From Salibacter halophilus (GTDB lineage: Bacteria > Bacteroidota > Bacteroidia > Flavobacteriales_G > Salibacteraceae): a stretch of 64,000 bases of DNA. Where the stretch lies: NCBI RefSeq assembly GCF_008806325.1, contig NZ_WACR01000006.1, forward strand, positions 1-64,000. The letters run 5' to 3'. The first letter of the stretch is position 1; every line of letters starts with the position of its first letter. The notes under the pieces were generated by a model. That model made no database searches. It was not told where the DNA came from and saw nothing but the letters and a program-made list of their open reading frames with translations. Position numbers and translations under genes: made by a program. Shown here one piece after another: positions 9,382 through 18,093 of the stretch.

Positions 9382-11226
9382 TTACTCAACCGTTACTGAT
9401 TTCGCTAAGTTTCGCGGTTGATCTACATTGCAGCCTCTCATCACAGCAATGTGATAGGAGAGTAACTGAAGCGGTATAGTCGTTATCAAAGGCGTAAACG
9501 CCTCATCAGTATCTGGTATTTCAATAACATGATCGGCCATTTCTCTAATGGTTTCATCACCTTCATTCACAACAGCAATGATTTTTCCGTTACGAGCTTT
9601 TATCTCCTGGATATTGCTCACAACTTTTTCATACTGTCCGTTTTTAGTGGCAATAACAACCACAGGCATGTTTTCATCGATCAACGCGATGGGTCCGTGC
9701 TTCATTTCAGCAGCCGGATAACCTTCAGCGTGAATATACGAAATTTCTTTCAATTTCAAAGCACCTTCTAGAGCAACGGGAAAATTATACCCTCTTCCCA
9801 GGTAAAGAAAGTTCGATACGTCCTTGTACATTTCTGCAATGCTTACAGTCATATCTTCACTTTCGAGCATTTGCTCAACTTTCTTGGGAATTTGATCCAG
9901 CTCGCTGATCAGTGATCTGAATCTACTCTCGGTCAGAGCACCTTTTCTGCGCCCGATCTCCAACGCGATCAAAGCCAACACGGCAACCTGAGCGGTAAAT
10001 GCTTTTGTCGATGCTACACCAATCTCAGGTCCGGCATGCGTATAAGCTCCGGCATGTGAAGCGCGAGCAATTGAAGAGCCCACTACATTGCATATTCCAA
10101 AGATTGTAGCTCCTTTTTTCTTCGCCAACTCGATTGCGGCCAACGTATCAGCCGTTTCTCCTGATTGTGAAATCGCGATTACAACATCATCTTCAGTGAT
10201 AATCGGGTTGCGATAGCGAAACTCAGATGCGTACTCAACTTCAACGGGAATGCGAGCAAACTCTTCAAACATGTATTCTGCAACCAAACCTGCATGCCAG
10301 CTAGTACCACAAGCCACAAACAGAATTCTACTCGCGTTTTCAAATTTTGCACCGTATTCTTTTACACCCGACATTGAAATAATTCCTTCATCGGGAAGTA
10401 ATCTACCGCGAAGTGTATCGCGAATTGAGCGGGGTTGTTCAAAAATTTCTTTGAGCATGAAATGATCGTATCCACCTTTTTCGATTTCTTCGAGATGCAT
10501 TTGAAGCTCGTGGATGTAAGGGTCGATCGATTTATTATCTGTGATGCTCTTGATCTCGAGTTTTTTTCCACGCTCTATTACAGCCATTTCCTCATCTTCG
10601 AGGTAAACTGCATTTTTCGTGTATTCTACAAAGGGAGTTGCATCTGAAGCGATGAAAAACTCATCGTCTCCAATTCCAACAACGAGCGGACTACCTTTTT
10701 TAGCGAGTACAATCTTGTCTGTGTTTCCACGCTCAACAATTGCGATAGCATAAGCGCCCACAACCTGATTGAGGGCAACACGAACAGCATCTTCCAGTTT
10801 GAGGTCTTCAGCTTCTCTCACCATTTCGATGAAATTGATCAGAACCTCAGTATCTGTTTCACTTTCAAAACGGTATCCCTGGTTGACCAATTCTTTTTTG
10901 AGGGCATCGTAGTTTTCGATGATCCCGTTGTGAATGATCGCGAGATTTTTGCTTTGAGAGTAATGCGGATGCGAGTTGACATCATTTGGCGGTCCGTGAG
11001 TTGCCCAGCGGGTGTGACCAATGCCCAGCGTACCTTTTAGGTTCTGACCATTAGCTTTATTCTCCAAATCAGCAACTTTGCCTTTGCACTTGATGAGATT
11101 AATATCATCTTCATCTACAATGGCTACTCCGGCACTGTCGTAACCTCTGTATTCAAGTCTTTTTAATCCTTTTATTAAGATTGGGTATGCCTCCTGGCTA
11201 CCCACATAACCAACAATTCCACACAT
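9382..11226 (-). CDS. glmS: Glutamine--fructose-6-phosphate aminotransferase (isomerizing)
   Basis: Makes glucosamine-6-phosphate from fructose-6-phosphate and glutamine, the first step towards UDP-GlcNAc for peptidoglycan and LPS. It has 614 residues, the usual length. The N-terminal MCGIVGYVG places the nucleophile Cys2 for the glutaminase domain (residues 2-~220). Two SIS sugar-isomerase domains follow (around 290-420 and 460-600), with CGTSWHAG and SQSGETADT visible, and the C-terminus ends NLAKSVTVE as in the family. It starts 8 bp after the DUF4270 gene, so it is the last gene of a leftward operon. No glmS riboswitch is expected or seen. Confidence 0.97.
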   Translation of the reverse strand: MCGIVGYVGSQEAYPILIKGLKRLEYRGYDSAGVAIVDEDDINLIKCKGKVADLENKANGQNLKGTLGIGHTRWATHGPPNDVNSHPHYSQSKNLAIIHNGIIENYDALKKELVNQGYRFESETDTEVLINFIEMVREAEDLKLEDAVRVALNQVVGAYAIAIVERGNTDKIVLAKKGSPLVVGIGDDEFFIASDATPFVEYTKNAVYLEDEEMAVIERGKKLEIKSITDNKSIDPYIHELQMHLEEIEKGGYDHFMLKEIFEQPRSIRDTLRGRLLPDEGIISMSGVKEYGAKFENASRILFVACGTSWHAGLVAEYMFEEFARIPVEVEYASEFRYRNPIITEDDVVIAISQSGETADTLAAIELAKKKGATIFGICNVVGSSIARASHAGAYTHAGPEIGVASTKAFTAQVAVLALIALEIGRRKGALTESRFRSLISELDQIPKKVEQMLESEDMTVSIAEMYKDVSNFLYLGRGYNFPVALEGALKLKEISYIHAEGYPAAEMKHGPIALIDENMPVVVIATKNGQYEKVVSNIQEIKARNGKIIAVVNEGDETIREMADHVIEIPDTDEAFTPLITTIPLQLLSYHIAVMRGCNVDQPRNLAKSVTVE

Positions 11227-11234
11227 AAGGCAGA

Positions 11235-12629
11235 TTAATTTACAGGGGTGTAAATAATTTTCATTTTAGGTTTAGCGCCAGATGTAGGGTCATAGCCCGC
11301 TAACACCGAGCGTGTTGCGTTGACACCTTCCCCAGAAGCTAGCAACGCGACTTCAAATTTAGCATTTTCACCCGACTCGTAATTGAGAAACAGGTTTTGT
11401 ACATAACGCGTCACATTGAAGCGGTAACGTGTATTTGTGGTATCATAAAAACCATCGAGGTGTGATGTTCCTTCAACAGCATCTGGGATTGTGAACAAGG
11501 TGCGGGATGAATCAAACTGACCAATACTCAATTGAGCTATGCGATTGTATCCATCATTTTGCTCTACCGGCAGTAATAGCTCTGCGCGGTTGATGATTAC
11601 ACCTCCTTCAAAATCATCAAAGAAGTTCTCGATATGCGGTATTTCAAGTGTTACCCGTGTGCCTCCCATCGCCTGGAGGTAGAGTTTTTCTCGTCCACCT
11701 TCATAATCGTCAAGGTTCATTTGGAAGGGAGCCATGCTGTAATCGTGTTCGTAGAGGTTGAAATAAGAACTGGAATCGTTCAACACGAACTCGTATGTTT
11801 CTGCATTTTGACCCGCTCCGTCATCAATACGGTAATGCATTGTCATGCGATTAAATGATGACTCGGGATCGATAAACATGATTTGACCAGCATCCAGGAA
11901 ATAATTGTTGTCTTCTGGAACAATAACAAGTCCGTTGAGATACTGAATAAAAGCTAATTGATTATCGTAAACTCCTGCTCCTGCAGTTAATAGCTGCTGA
12001 CCAAAAGTTGAATCGAGCTTTATGCGCAATTGTGGCGGCTCAGTATTACTTCCAATTTCAAGAGTATCCTGGGCATTTGGAGTATAAATCGTTGCTTCAC
12101 CAACGGGATTATTCTCATCGTAAGTGAACTGCTTTACTCCACTAGTGCTTCTGATTGTACCGTTTGAATAAACTGAATCTGAAGCGAAAACATTCGTTGT
12201 AGCTCGATATATCTTAAATGAAACGCGATCCAAATTGTTTGCTCTCAAACTATTTCGACCGTAATATGAGGTTCCGACTGTGAAAGGGAGTGACATTACA
12301 AGCGAATCCAATGTGAGGTTGTTTGGATCACCAAAGTCAACCTGAACCTGTGATGGGCGATACTGCAAAAACAGACTCGCTTTGGTGGGACCAAAAACTG
12401 GGTCGTAATATTCACCGAGAAGTGATCTAAAACCTTCATCAGAACGAACTGAATCCACTTTTACAGTTTTTGCCCTGATCGAAAATGTATCCACAACATT
12501 ACCGGATACCTTGTCACTATCGGGTTGTAGCTCGCCTCCAACTTTGTTGTCTTTTTTGCAGGACGAGAGTGCTACGAGAATTAATAAAATGGAAAAGGGG
12601 TAAACGAATACCCCTTTTGCCTGTGACAT
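11235..12629 (-). CDS. DUF4270 family lipoprotein
   Basis: A Bacteroidota-specific outer lipoprotein of unknown function. The preferred start is ATG at 12627-12629, giving MSQAKGVFVYPFSILLILV and the lipobox ALSSC. The following CKKDNK resembles a surface lipoprotein export signal. The open frame extends to 12785, but that part overlaps the upstream gene and does not encode a signal peptide. The body (464 residues in all) is beta-rich with DUF4270 landmarks such as LLGEYYDPVFGPTKASLFLQ near the N-terminus and NRAELLLPV in the C-terminal half. It sits between the glycogen-synthase-like gene and glmS. That arrangement is common in this phylum and suggests a link to sugar or envelope metabolism, but no direct role is known. 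Confidence 0.88.
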   Translation of the reverse strand: MSQAKGVFVYPFSILLILVALSSCKKDNKVGGELQPDSDKVSGNVVDTFSIRAKTVKVDSVRSDEGFRSLLGEYYDPVFGPTKASLFLQYRPSQVQVDFGDPNNLTLDSLVMSLPFTVGTSYYGRNSLRANNLDRVSFKIYRATTNVFASDSVYSNGTIRSTSGVKQFTYDENNPVGEATIYTPNAQDTLEIGSNTEPPQLRIKLDSTFGQQLLTAGAGVYDNQLAFIQYLNGLVIVPEDNNYFLDAGQIMFIDPESSFNRMTMHYRIDDGAGQNAETYEFVLNDSSSYFNLYEHDYSMAPFQMNLDDYEGGREKLYLQAMGGTRVTLEIPHIENFFDDFEGGVIINRAELLLPVEQNDGYNRIAQLSIGQFDSSRTLFTIPDAVEGTSHLDGFYDTTNTRYRFNVTRYVQNLFLNYESGENAKFEVALLASGEGVNATRSVLAGYDPTSGAKPKMKIIYTPVN

Positions 12630-12645
12630 TATGGTAGTAATGCTC

Positions 12646-13473
12646 TTAATCGGCAAGAACCGATTTTTCATCGAGTATTTTGTCATAAAATTCTGAGTAT
12701 GCATCAATGTATGATTCTTCGTCTTGATAGTCGAGGAACGGTTTATCAGCTTCTTTAATTGCCTTCTCAACACCTTTATCCACATTTTCAGATCCTTTGA
12801 TTACTGCATCGGCATGTGAAACTGCTAATTTGTGAAGGTTGTTGTATTCAGCTTTTTCAATTACTGAAATTTCATCGTGCTCAATTCCGTCAAACTTCAC
12901 TTTGTTGATCATTTCATCATCGATCTTTTTCTCGGGATGTTGATCATAAACGCTGTAAACAACTTGTGTATCGTTGAACAGCGGATCGTTTTTGTAAACT
13001 GTTTTGAGGTAAGTTGGCAACAATGCAGTCATCCAACCGTGACAGTGAATAATATCAGGAGACCAACCTAGTTTTTTAACTGTTTCGAGCACTCCGCGAA
13101 CGAAAAAGATCGAGCGCTCATCATTGTCGTCAAAGAAGTTTCCTTCTTTATCCTGAAATGTTGCTTTGCGGTGAAAGAATTCTTCATTGTCAATGAAGTA
13201 AACCTGCATGCGTGCCGGCTGTATAGATGCCACCTTGATAATCAATGGATGATCAAAATCATTTACCACTAAGTTCATTCCCGATAGGCGAATTACTTCG
13301 TGGAGTTGGTGGCGTCTTTCGTTGATTACGCCAAATCTCGGCATAAACGTCCTAATCTCTTTTCCTCTTTCCTGTATTCCCTGTGGCAAATTTCGCCCTA
13401 CGCTTGACATTTGGTTTTCAGGAAGGTAGGGGGTTATTTCCTGCGACACAAACAAAATTCTTGGCTTACTCAT
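12646..13473 (-). CDS. Glycogen/starch synthase-like protein, catalytic N-domain only
   Basis: A 275-residue protein resembling the N-terminal Rossmann domain of GT5 glycogen synthases (MSKPRILFVSQEITPYLPE at the start; SPDIIHCHGWMTALLP in the middle). It lacks the C-terminal nucleotide-sugar-binding domain, and full-length GlgA is ~470-500 residues. Short GT5-like proteins of this kind are regularly found beside panC and DUF4270 genes in Bacteroidota, so it is a family feature and not a fresh truncation. It probably cannot transfer glucose by itself. It begins a leftward operon and is divergent from panC. Confidence 0.8.
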   Translation of the reverse strand: MSKPRILFVSQEITPYLPENQMSSVGRNLPQGIQERGKEIRTFMPRFGVINERRHQLHEVIRLSGMNLVVNDFDHPLIIKVASIQPARMQVYFIDNEEFFHRKATFQDKEGNFFDDNDERSIFFVRGVLETVKKLGWSPDIIHCHGWMTALLPTYLKTVYKNDPLFNDTQVVYSVYDQHPEKKIDDEMINKVKFDGIEHDEISVIEKAEYNNLHKLAVSHADAVIKGSENVDKGVEKAIKEADKPFLDYQDEESYIDAYSEFYDKILDEKSVLAD

Positions 13474-13502
13474 ATTATACCTTCTTTATCAAAAAATTCG
13501 CA

Positions 13503-13533
13503 CAAAATTAAGCATAAATGGCTTGTAAATCAA
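13503..13533 (-). promoter_or_regulatory. Promoter of the glycogen-synthase-like/DUF4270/glmS operon
   Basis: On the minus strand TTG (13531-13533), a 20-bp spacer and TAATTTTG (13503-13510) match the Bacteroidota sigma-A consensus. The ATG follows 30 bp downstream. Confidence 0.5.
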
Positions 13534-13550
13534 GTTTTCAATTAGTTTTG
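13523..13550 (+). promoter_or_regulatory. Putative panC promoter
   Basis: TTG (13523-13525), a 17-bp spacer and TAGTTTTG (13543-13550) are a near match to the consensus. It overlaps the divergent promoter, so the two may interfere. Confidence 0.35.
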
Positions 13551-13600
13551 CCCACTTTGCCCTGCGCTCTGTCAATACAATTGACTAAATTTAGTGAAGC

Positions 13601-14446
13601 GTGAAAGTTTGTAGAACAAAGAAAGAAATGCAATCGGTTGTGCAAAACGCACAGGCGAATAATCAATCGATCGGTTTTGTTGCCACTATGGGGGCTCTGC
13701 ACAGTGGCCACCTGGCTCTTGTTGAAAGATCAGCAAGTGACAATGACATCACAGTGGTTAGCGTTTACGTAAACCCCACTCAATTCAACAACCCTGAGGA
13801 TCTCGAAAAATATCCGCGAACACTGGATCGCGACATCAAATATTTGGAGTCTGCCGGATGCGATGTGGTTTTCACACCAACTGATGACGACATGTATCCC
13901 GAAGGCAAAAAGTCCAAATCTTACCCTTTTGGTTCTTTAGCAACGAAAATGGAGGGTGAGTTCAGACCCGGGCACTTCGATGGAGTTGGAACTGTCGTTA
14001 ATAAGCTCTTCGAGATCATAGAACCAAACAATGCTTATTTTGGCGAAAAGGATTACCAACAGGTTTTGGTCGTTCGCAAAATGGCTGAGCTTGAAGGATT
14101 GGATGTCAATGTTGTGGGCTGCCCTATTGAACGCGAAGCGAACGGACTTGCAAAAAGTTCCCGCAATGAGCGACTCACTGATGAACAAATGGAGAAAGGC
14201 TCAATTATTTACAAATCGCTTCTCATGGCCCGTGATCTGAAAGAAAAGGGAAAAACGGTTGAAGAAATCGAAAAAGCTGTCAAAGAGACTTTTGATCAAC
14301 AGGAGATGTTTGATCTGGAATATTTCAATATTGCCGACACCAAAACGATGGAATTATTGAGTGGCTCAATCGATGTTCCGGCTCGCGCATTCATAGCAGC
14401 TTTTGCCGGAAATGTGCGCCTGATTGATAACATCGACCTGAATTAA
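13601..14446 (+). CDS. panC: Pantothenate synthetase
   Basis: Joins pantoate and beta-alanine with ATP to make pantothenate, the coenzyme A precursor. It has 281 residues, normal length. The nucleotidyltransferase HxGH motif reads HSGH at residues 34-37 inside [32 protein letters not shown] binds pantoate, and KSSRNERL is the KMSKS-like loop. The start is GTG at 13601, fixed by alignment of the short N-terminus. panD, which makes its beta-alanine substrate, is 40 bp downstream. Confidence 0.97.
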   Translation: MKVCRTKKEMQSVVQNAQANNQSIGFVATMGALHSGHLALVERSASDNDITVVSVYVNPTQFNNPEDLEKYPRTLDRDIKYLESAGCDVVFTPTDDDMYPEGKKSKSYPFGSLATKMEGEFRPGHFDGVGTVVNKLFEIIEPNNAYFGEKDYQQVLVVRKMAELEGLDVNVVGCPIEREANGLAKSSRNERLTDEQMEKGSIIYKSLLMARDLKEKGKTVEEIEKAVKETFDQQEMFDLEYFNIADTKTMELLSGSIDVPARAFIAAFAGNVRLIDNIDLN

Positions 14447-14450
14447 TCGT

Positions 14451-14458
14451 TACTTTTG
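14451..14458 (+). promoter_or_regulatory. Putative -7 element (TACTTTTG) upstream of panD
   Basis: It matches TAnnTTTG right after the panC stop. No TTG sits at standard spacing, so panD may have its own weak promoter in addition to read-through from panC. Confidence 0.3.
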
Positions 14459-14486
14459 CGCACTTTATTTATCAGGGTATTTAGCT

Positions 14487-14840
14487 ATGCTTATTGAAGT
14501 TGTAAAATCTAAGATTCACCGCGTTAAGGTTACACAAGCCGATCTCAATTACATCGGCAGTATTACGATTGATGAGGATTTGATGAAAGCCTCAAACATT
14601 ATTGAAGGCGAAAAAGTGCAAATCGTAAACATCAATAATGGTGAACGTCTCGAAACCTATGTGATCAAGGGCGAGAGCGGAAGTGGTGAAATTTGCCTCA
14701 ACGGTCCGGCTGCGAGAAAAGTAGCTGTGAACGATATTATCATTATCATATCTTATGCTCAACTCGAGTTTGAAGAGGCAAAAAAATTCAAACCTTCTGT
14801 TATCTTTCCAGACGAAACAAACAACACACTGAAAACCTAA
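14487..14840 (+). CDS. panD: Aspartate 1-decarboxylase (pyruvoyl-dependent)
   Basis: Makes beta-alanine from aspartate for pantothenate synthesis. It has 117 residues. The self-cleavage site Gly24-Ser25 lies in NYIGSITID, at the same position as in E. coli, and gives the pyruvoyl-bearing chain. The active-site Lys of [10 protein letters not shown], Tyr22 and the NGPAAR segment are all present. It is in operon order with panC and the YbhN-like gene (12 bp after it). Confidence 0.97.
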   Translation: MLIEVVKSKIHRVKVTQADLNYIGSITIDEDLMKASNIIEGEKVQIVNINNGERLETYVIKGESGSGEICLNGPAARKVAVNDIIIIISYAQLEFEEAKKFKPSVIFPDETNNTLKT

Positions 14841-14852
14841 CAACACTATTTT

Positions 14853-15869
14853 ATGAAAAAGTACCTCACCGGATTTTTGAAAATCGCCATACCGCTGGGT
14901 TTTGGTCTTTTTCTCGTGTGGTATTTTTACTCCACACTAACACCTAAAGACAAAACAGAAATAATGGACGCCTTTGAGCGCGCCAATTATAGCTGGGTTT
15001 GGCTCTCACTAGTAGCAGCTACCCTCAGTCACATGAGCCGCGCTTACCGATGGAAATTCACATTGGCTCCGCTCGGTTACAAGCCCAATTTCACCAACAG
15101 CTTTTTCGCTGTGATGATCGGTTACCTCATCAACCTGGCTGTTCCAAGGCTAGGTGAAATATCGCGTTGCGGAATTGCGCGCAAGTACGAAAACATCCCA
15201 TTTGAAAAACTGCTTGGAACGGTTATCGCTGAACGCGTTGCCGATGCACTCATTCTCATGACAACCATCCTCACCGTAATTTTTCTACAGTACGAAGTCA
15301 TACAAGATCTACTGAACGAAATACTGGCATCTGTCTTTGGTAAAATATCCGGTACAACGATCCTCGTATTGTTAGTTGTTTTACTGGTTGGCGGAATTGG
15401 ATCACTCGTTTTCATTTACCGCATCAAATCAGAAAACAAATTCATACAAACCATTCAAAAAACCCTCAAAGGAATTGTTGACGGAATGCTCAGTATTTAT
15501 ACCATGAAGAAGAAGTGGGCATTCATCGGGCACACACTTTTTATTTGGCTGATGTACCTCATGATGTTTTACCTGTGCTTCTTCGCTCTCCCTGAAACAT
15601 CAAACGTTCCAATTGCGGGTGTTCTCACAGGCTTTGCCCTGGGCGGAATCACTATCGCAGTGACAAATGGCGGAATTGGAGCTTACCCGCTCGCAGTACA
15701 GGCGATTTTAGTACTCTACGAAGTGGACAAAAACACAGCAGGAGCCTTTGGCTGGATTGTGTGGACAGCTCAAACGATTCTTATCCTCATTTTGGGTGCG
15801 CTGTCATTTGCTTTAATTTCACCGTTTAACCGATGGAAAAATGACAAACTCAAAGCAGCTCAGGCATAA
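14853..15869 (+). CDS. YbhN/LPG-synthase-TM family membrane protein (UPF0104)
   Basis: A 338-residue integral membrane protein with about eight hydrophobic segments and the family landmarks SHMSRAYRWKFTL, NLAVPRLGEISRC and the C-terminal GGIGAYPLAVQ. The family shares the flippase-like membrane domain of lysylphosphatidylglycerol synthase MprF but has no aminoacyl-transferase domain. The substrate is unknown. It is co-directional between panD and rfaE2, an order common in Bacteroidota. Confidence 0.85.
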   Translation: MKKYLTGFLKIAIPLGFGLFLVWYFYSTLTPKDKTEIMDAFERANYSWVWLSLVAATLSHMSRAYRWKFTLAPLGYKPNFTNSFFAVMIGYLINLAVPRLGEISRCGIARKYENIPFEKLLGTVIAERVADALILMTTILTVIFLQYEVIQDLLNEILASVFGKISGTTILVLLVVLLVGGIGSLVFIYRIKSENKFIQTIQKTLKGIVDGMLSIYTMKKKWAFIGHTLFIWLMYLMMFYLCFFALPETSNVPIAGVLTGFALGGITIAVTNGGIGAYPLAVQAILVLYEVDKNTAGAFGWIVWTAQTILILILGALSFALISPFNRWKNDKLKAAQA

Positions 15870-15873
15870 AATC

Positions 15874-16365
15874 ATGGATAAGTCGGTTGCGGTCAGAACC
15901 GTAGCCGAATGGAAGTCGCAGGGCGAGACAGTCGTGTTCACGAATGGCGTTTTTGACCTCTTGCACAAAGGCCACATCGACTACCTCTCAAAAGCTGCCG
16001 ATTTGGGTACAAAGCTGGTGATGGGACTCAACAGCGATGCATCGGTGAAAACGCTGAATAAAGGTCCGGCCAGGCCCATCAAAGATCAGGATCAGCGTGC
16101 AACCATTCTGGCGGCACTCTTTTTTGTGGATGCTGTCATCATTTTCGATGAAGAAACACCTTTTGATCTCATCAAAAAACTCACACCAAATGTTTTGGTA
16201 AAAGGTGGCGACTACGACCCCCAATGCTCTGACCAAAATGATAAACGCTATATCGTGGGATCTGACCATGTGAAAGAGAATGGCGGAAAAGTGGAGGCAA
16301 TCGCCTTTTTACCGGGCTACTCCACCACATCTTTAGAGCAAAAGATATTGGATTCAAACCAATAG
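15874..16365 (+). CDS. rfaE2: D-glycero-beta-D-manno-heptose 1-phosphate adenylyltransferase (RfaE domain II)
   Basis: Makes ADP-heptose for the LPS core. The preferred start is ATG at 15874, four bases after the upstream stop. An ATG at 15841 is in frame but would overlap the YbhN-like gene. The cytidylyltransferase-like fold is shown by FTNGVFDLLHKGHIDYL (HxGH motif) near the N-terminus, GLNSDASVK in the middle and a C-terminal GYSTTSL. Only the adenylyltransferase domain is present; the kinase domain (HldE N-half) must be encoded elsewhere. One decamer copy lies at its 5' end (15891). Confidence 0.93.
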   Translation: MDKSVAVRTVAEWKSQGETVVFTNGVFDLLHKGHIDYLSKAADLGTKLVMGLNSDASVKTLNKGPARPIKDQDQRATILAALFFVDAVIIFDEETPFDLIKKLTPNVLVKGGDYDPQCSDQNDKRYIVGSDHVKENGGKVEAIAFLPGYSTTSLEQKILDSNQ

Positions 16366-16380
16366 ATTTACCTTAGCGGC

Positions 16381-17754
16381 ATGGCCAAAACGAAATCCGT
16401 TTTCATCTGTCAAAACTGCGGTGCACAATCGCCAAAATGGGTTGGACGCTGCTCCAGCTGTGGCGAATGGAACTCTTTTGTAGAGGAAGTTATCACGAAA
16501 AAAGACAAAAAACGCGCTTCGGTCAGAACCGAATCGACTAACGACACCATTGCCAAACCGCTGTCTCTGACCGAAATTGAAACGGAAAACCTGCCGCGTA
16601 TTTCAACCAACAACAACGAGCTCGATCGCGTTTTGGGAGGAGGTATCGTCCCGGGTTCGCTCGTGCTTATAGGCGGTGAGCCCGGAATTGGGAAGTCAAC
16701 GTTGATGCTGCAAATAGCCGTTTCGCTACCGGGAAAAAAAGTGCTTTATATTTCAGGTGAAGAGAGTCCGCAGCAAATCAAAATGCGCGCCCAGCGAATG
16801 GGAAAAGAAACTGCCGATACTTTTTTACTGGCCGAAACGTCACTCGACACGATTTTCAAGCACATCAAGAATGTAGCGCCTGACATCCTGATTGTGGATT
16901 CTATTCAAACGCTACACACCTCACTGATAGAAAGTGCTCCGGGAAGCGTGAGCCAGGTGCGCGAGTGTACGGCTGAACTGTTGCGTTTTGCCAAAGAGAG
17001 CAACATTCCCGTTTTTCTCATCGGGCACATCAACAAGGAAGGACACATTGCCGGTCCAAAAATACTGGAGCACATGGTAGATAGTGTCTTGCAGTTTGAA
17101 GGCGATCGCAATCACATTTATCGCTTGCTCAGATCCGTAAAAAACCGCTTTGGATCGACCAACGAGTTGGGGATTTACGAAATGGAAGGAAGCGGCTTGC
17201 GGGAAGTGCGTAATCCGTCAGAGATATTCATCGGTAACCGCGATCAGTCGCTCAGCGGAACAGCTATTGCCGCAACAATGGAAGGCCTGCGCCCTATGAT
17301 GATTGAAACACAGGCTCTGGTGAGTACAGCCGCATACGGTACTCCGCAACGATCTGCTACGGGATTTGACCTCCGCAGACTCTCAATGCTTTTGGCTGTA
17401 CTGGAAAAACGCTGTGGGTTCAAGCTCGCTTCGAAGGATGTGTTTTTAAACATCGCGGGCGGAATAAAAGTGGATGATCCGGCCATTGACTTGGCCCTGG
17501 TTTGTTCCGTGTTATCCTCCAATGCCGACATGCCGATAAGTGCTAATTACTGCTTTGCTGCCGAGGTTGGACTGTCAGGAGAAATAAGACCCGTGACACG
17601 CTGCGATCAACGAATCAGCGAAGCTGAAAAACTCGGCTTTGAAAAGATCTACATCAGCTCGTACAACAAAAAAGGCATCGACCAAAAAGACTACGACATC
17701 AAGATCAAAATGGTGAAGCAAATCGGTGAAGTTTTCGCTGATCTTTTTGGGTAA
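16381..17754 (+). CDS. radA: DNA repair protein RadA
   Basis: A RecA-like, DnaB-type hexameric branch-migration helicase acting in recombination and, in transformable bacteria, in natural transformation. It has 457 residues. A C4 zinc finger is formed by Cys10, Cys13, Cys24 and Cys27, Walker A is GGEPGIGKST near residues 97-106, the RadA-specific KNRFG motif lies in the middle, and a Lon-protease-like C-terminal domain is inferred from length and the GGIKVDDPAIDLA segment. The ATG follows a TACCTTAG box that resembles a -7 element. Two decamer copies lie just upstream and at its 5' end (16258, 16521). Confidence 0.97.
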   Translation: MAKTKSVFICQNCGAQSPKWVGRCSSCGEWNSFVEEVITKKDKKRASVRTESTNDTIAKPLSLTEIETENLPRISTNNNELDRVLGGGIVPGSLVLIGGEPGIGKSTLMLQIAVSLPGKKVLYISGEESPQQIKMRAQRMGKETADTFLLAETSLDTIFKHIKNVAPDILIVDSIQTLHTSLIESAPGSVSQVRECTAELLRFAKESNIPVFLIGHINKEGHIAGPKILEHMVDSVLQFEGDRNHIYRLLRSVKNRFGSTNELGIYEMEGSGLREVRNPSEIFIGNRDQSLSGTAIAATMEGLRPMMIETQALVSTAAYGTPQRSATGFDLRRLSMLLAVLEKRCGFKLASKDVFLNIAGGIKVDDPAIDLALVCSVLSSNADMPISANYCFAAEVGLSGEIRPVTRCDQRISEAEKLGFEKIYISSYNKKGIDQKDYDIKIKMVKQIGEVFADLFG

Positions 17755-18093
17755 ATGAATTTGGTGGGTTTGGTGTTTGGAGGTTTGGAGGTTTGATTCA
17801 GGATCACGAAGCTCGCAAAGAAATCACAAAGCTCACGAAGATTAAAGAAGCACCTTGTGTCCTGGTGTCTTTGTAGCTATAAGTTAAACTCAAAAAACAC
17901 CCTGTGAAACACTGAGAATTACACTGTGATACTCAGTAGTATAATTAAATACAAAGTCAAAGCTGAGTCATTTCCCAGTCTCAGATTATGCATTTAGAAA
18001 TTACACACCCTCAATGACTCTTCATTTCTAAATGGTTTAAAAAACAATCATCAAGGAATTAAACCTCTTAAACACTAAACTTTAAACGATAAA
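17755..18093. other. Intergenic region with short imperfect repeats
   Basis: This convergent spacer between radA and gpsA has no gene. It starts with G/T-rich microrepeats (GGTTTGGAGGTTTG at about 17780-17793). It then has imperfect repeats of the type CACGAAGCTC and CACAAAGCTCACGAAG, followed by AT-rich DNA. Repeats of this kind are common intergenic debris in Bacteroidota. No clear terminator stem was found. Confidence 0.5.

Noticed and set aside
9382-11235. glmS riboswitch/ribozyme
   Set aside because: Only 8 bp separate glmS from the upstream gene, so there is no room, and the class is known from Firmicutes-type bacteria.
12630-12785. Longer N-terminus for the DUF4270 lipoprotein
   Set aside because: It would overlap the upstream gene by 140 bp and would bury the lipoprotein signal inside the protein.
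12646-13473. Recent truncation of a glycogen synthase gene
   Set aside because: The short form is regular at this position in the phylum, and the downstream DNA holds the DUF4270 gene, not a broken C-domain.
17755-18093. tRNA or small RNA between radA and gpsA
   Set aside because: No cloverleaf arms, T-loop sequence or strong hairpin could be found.
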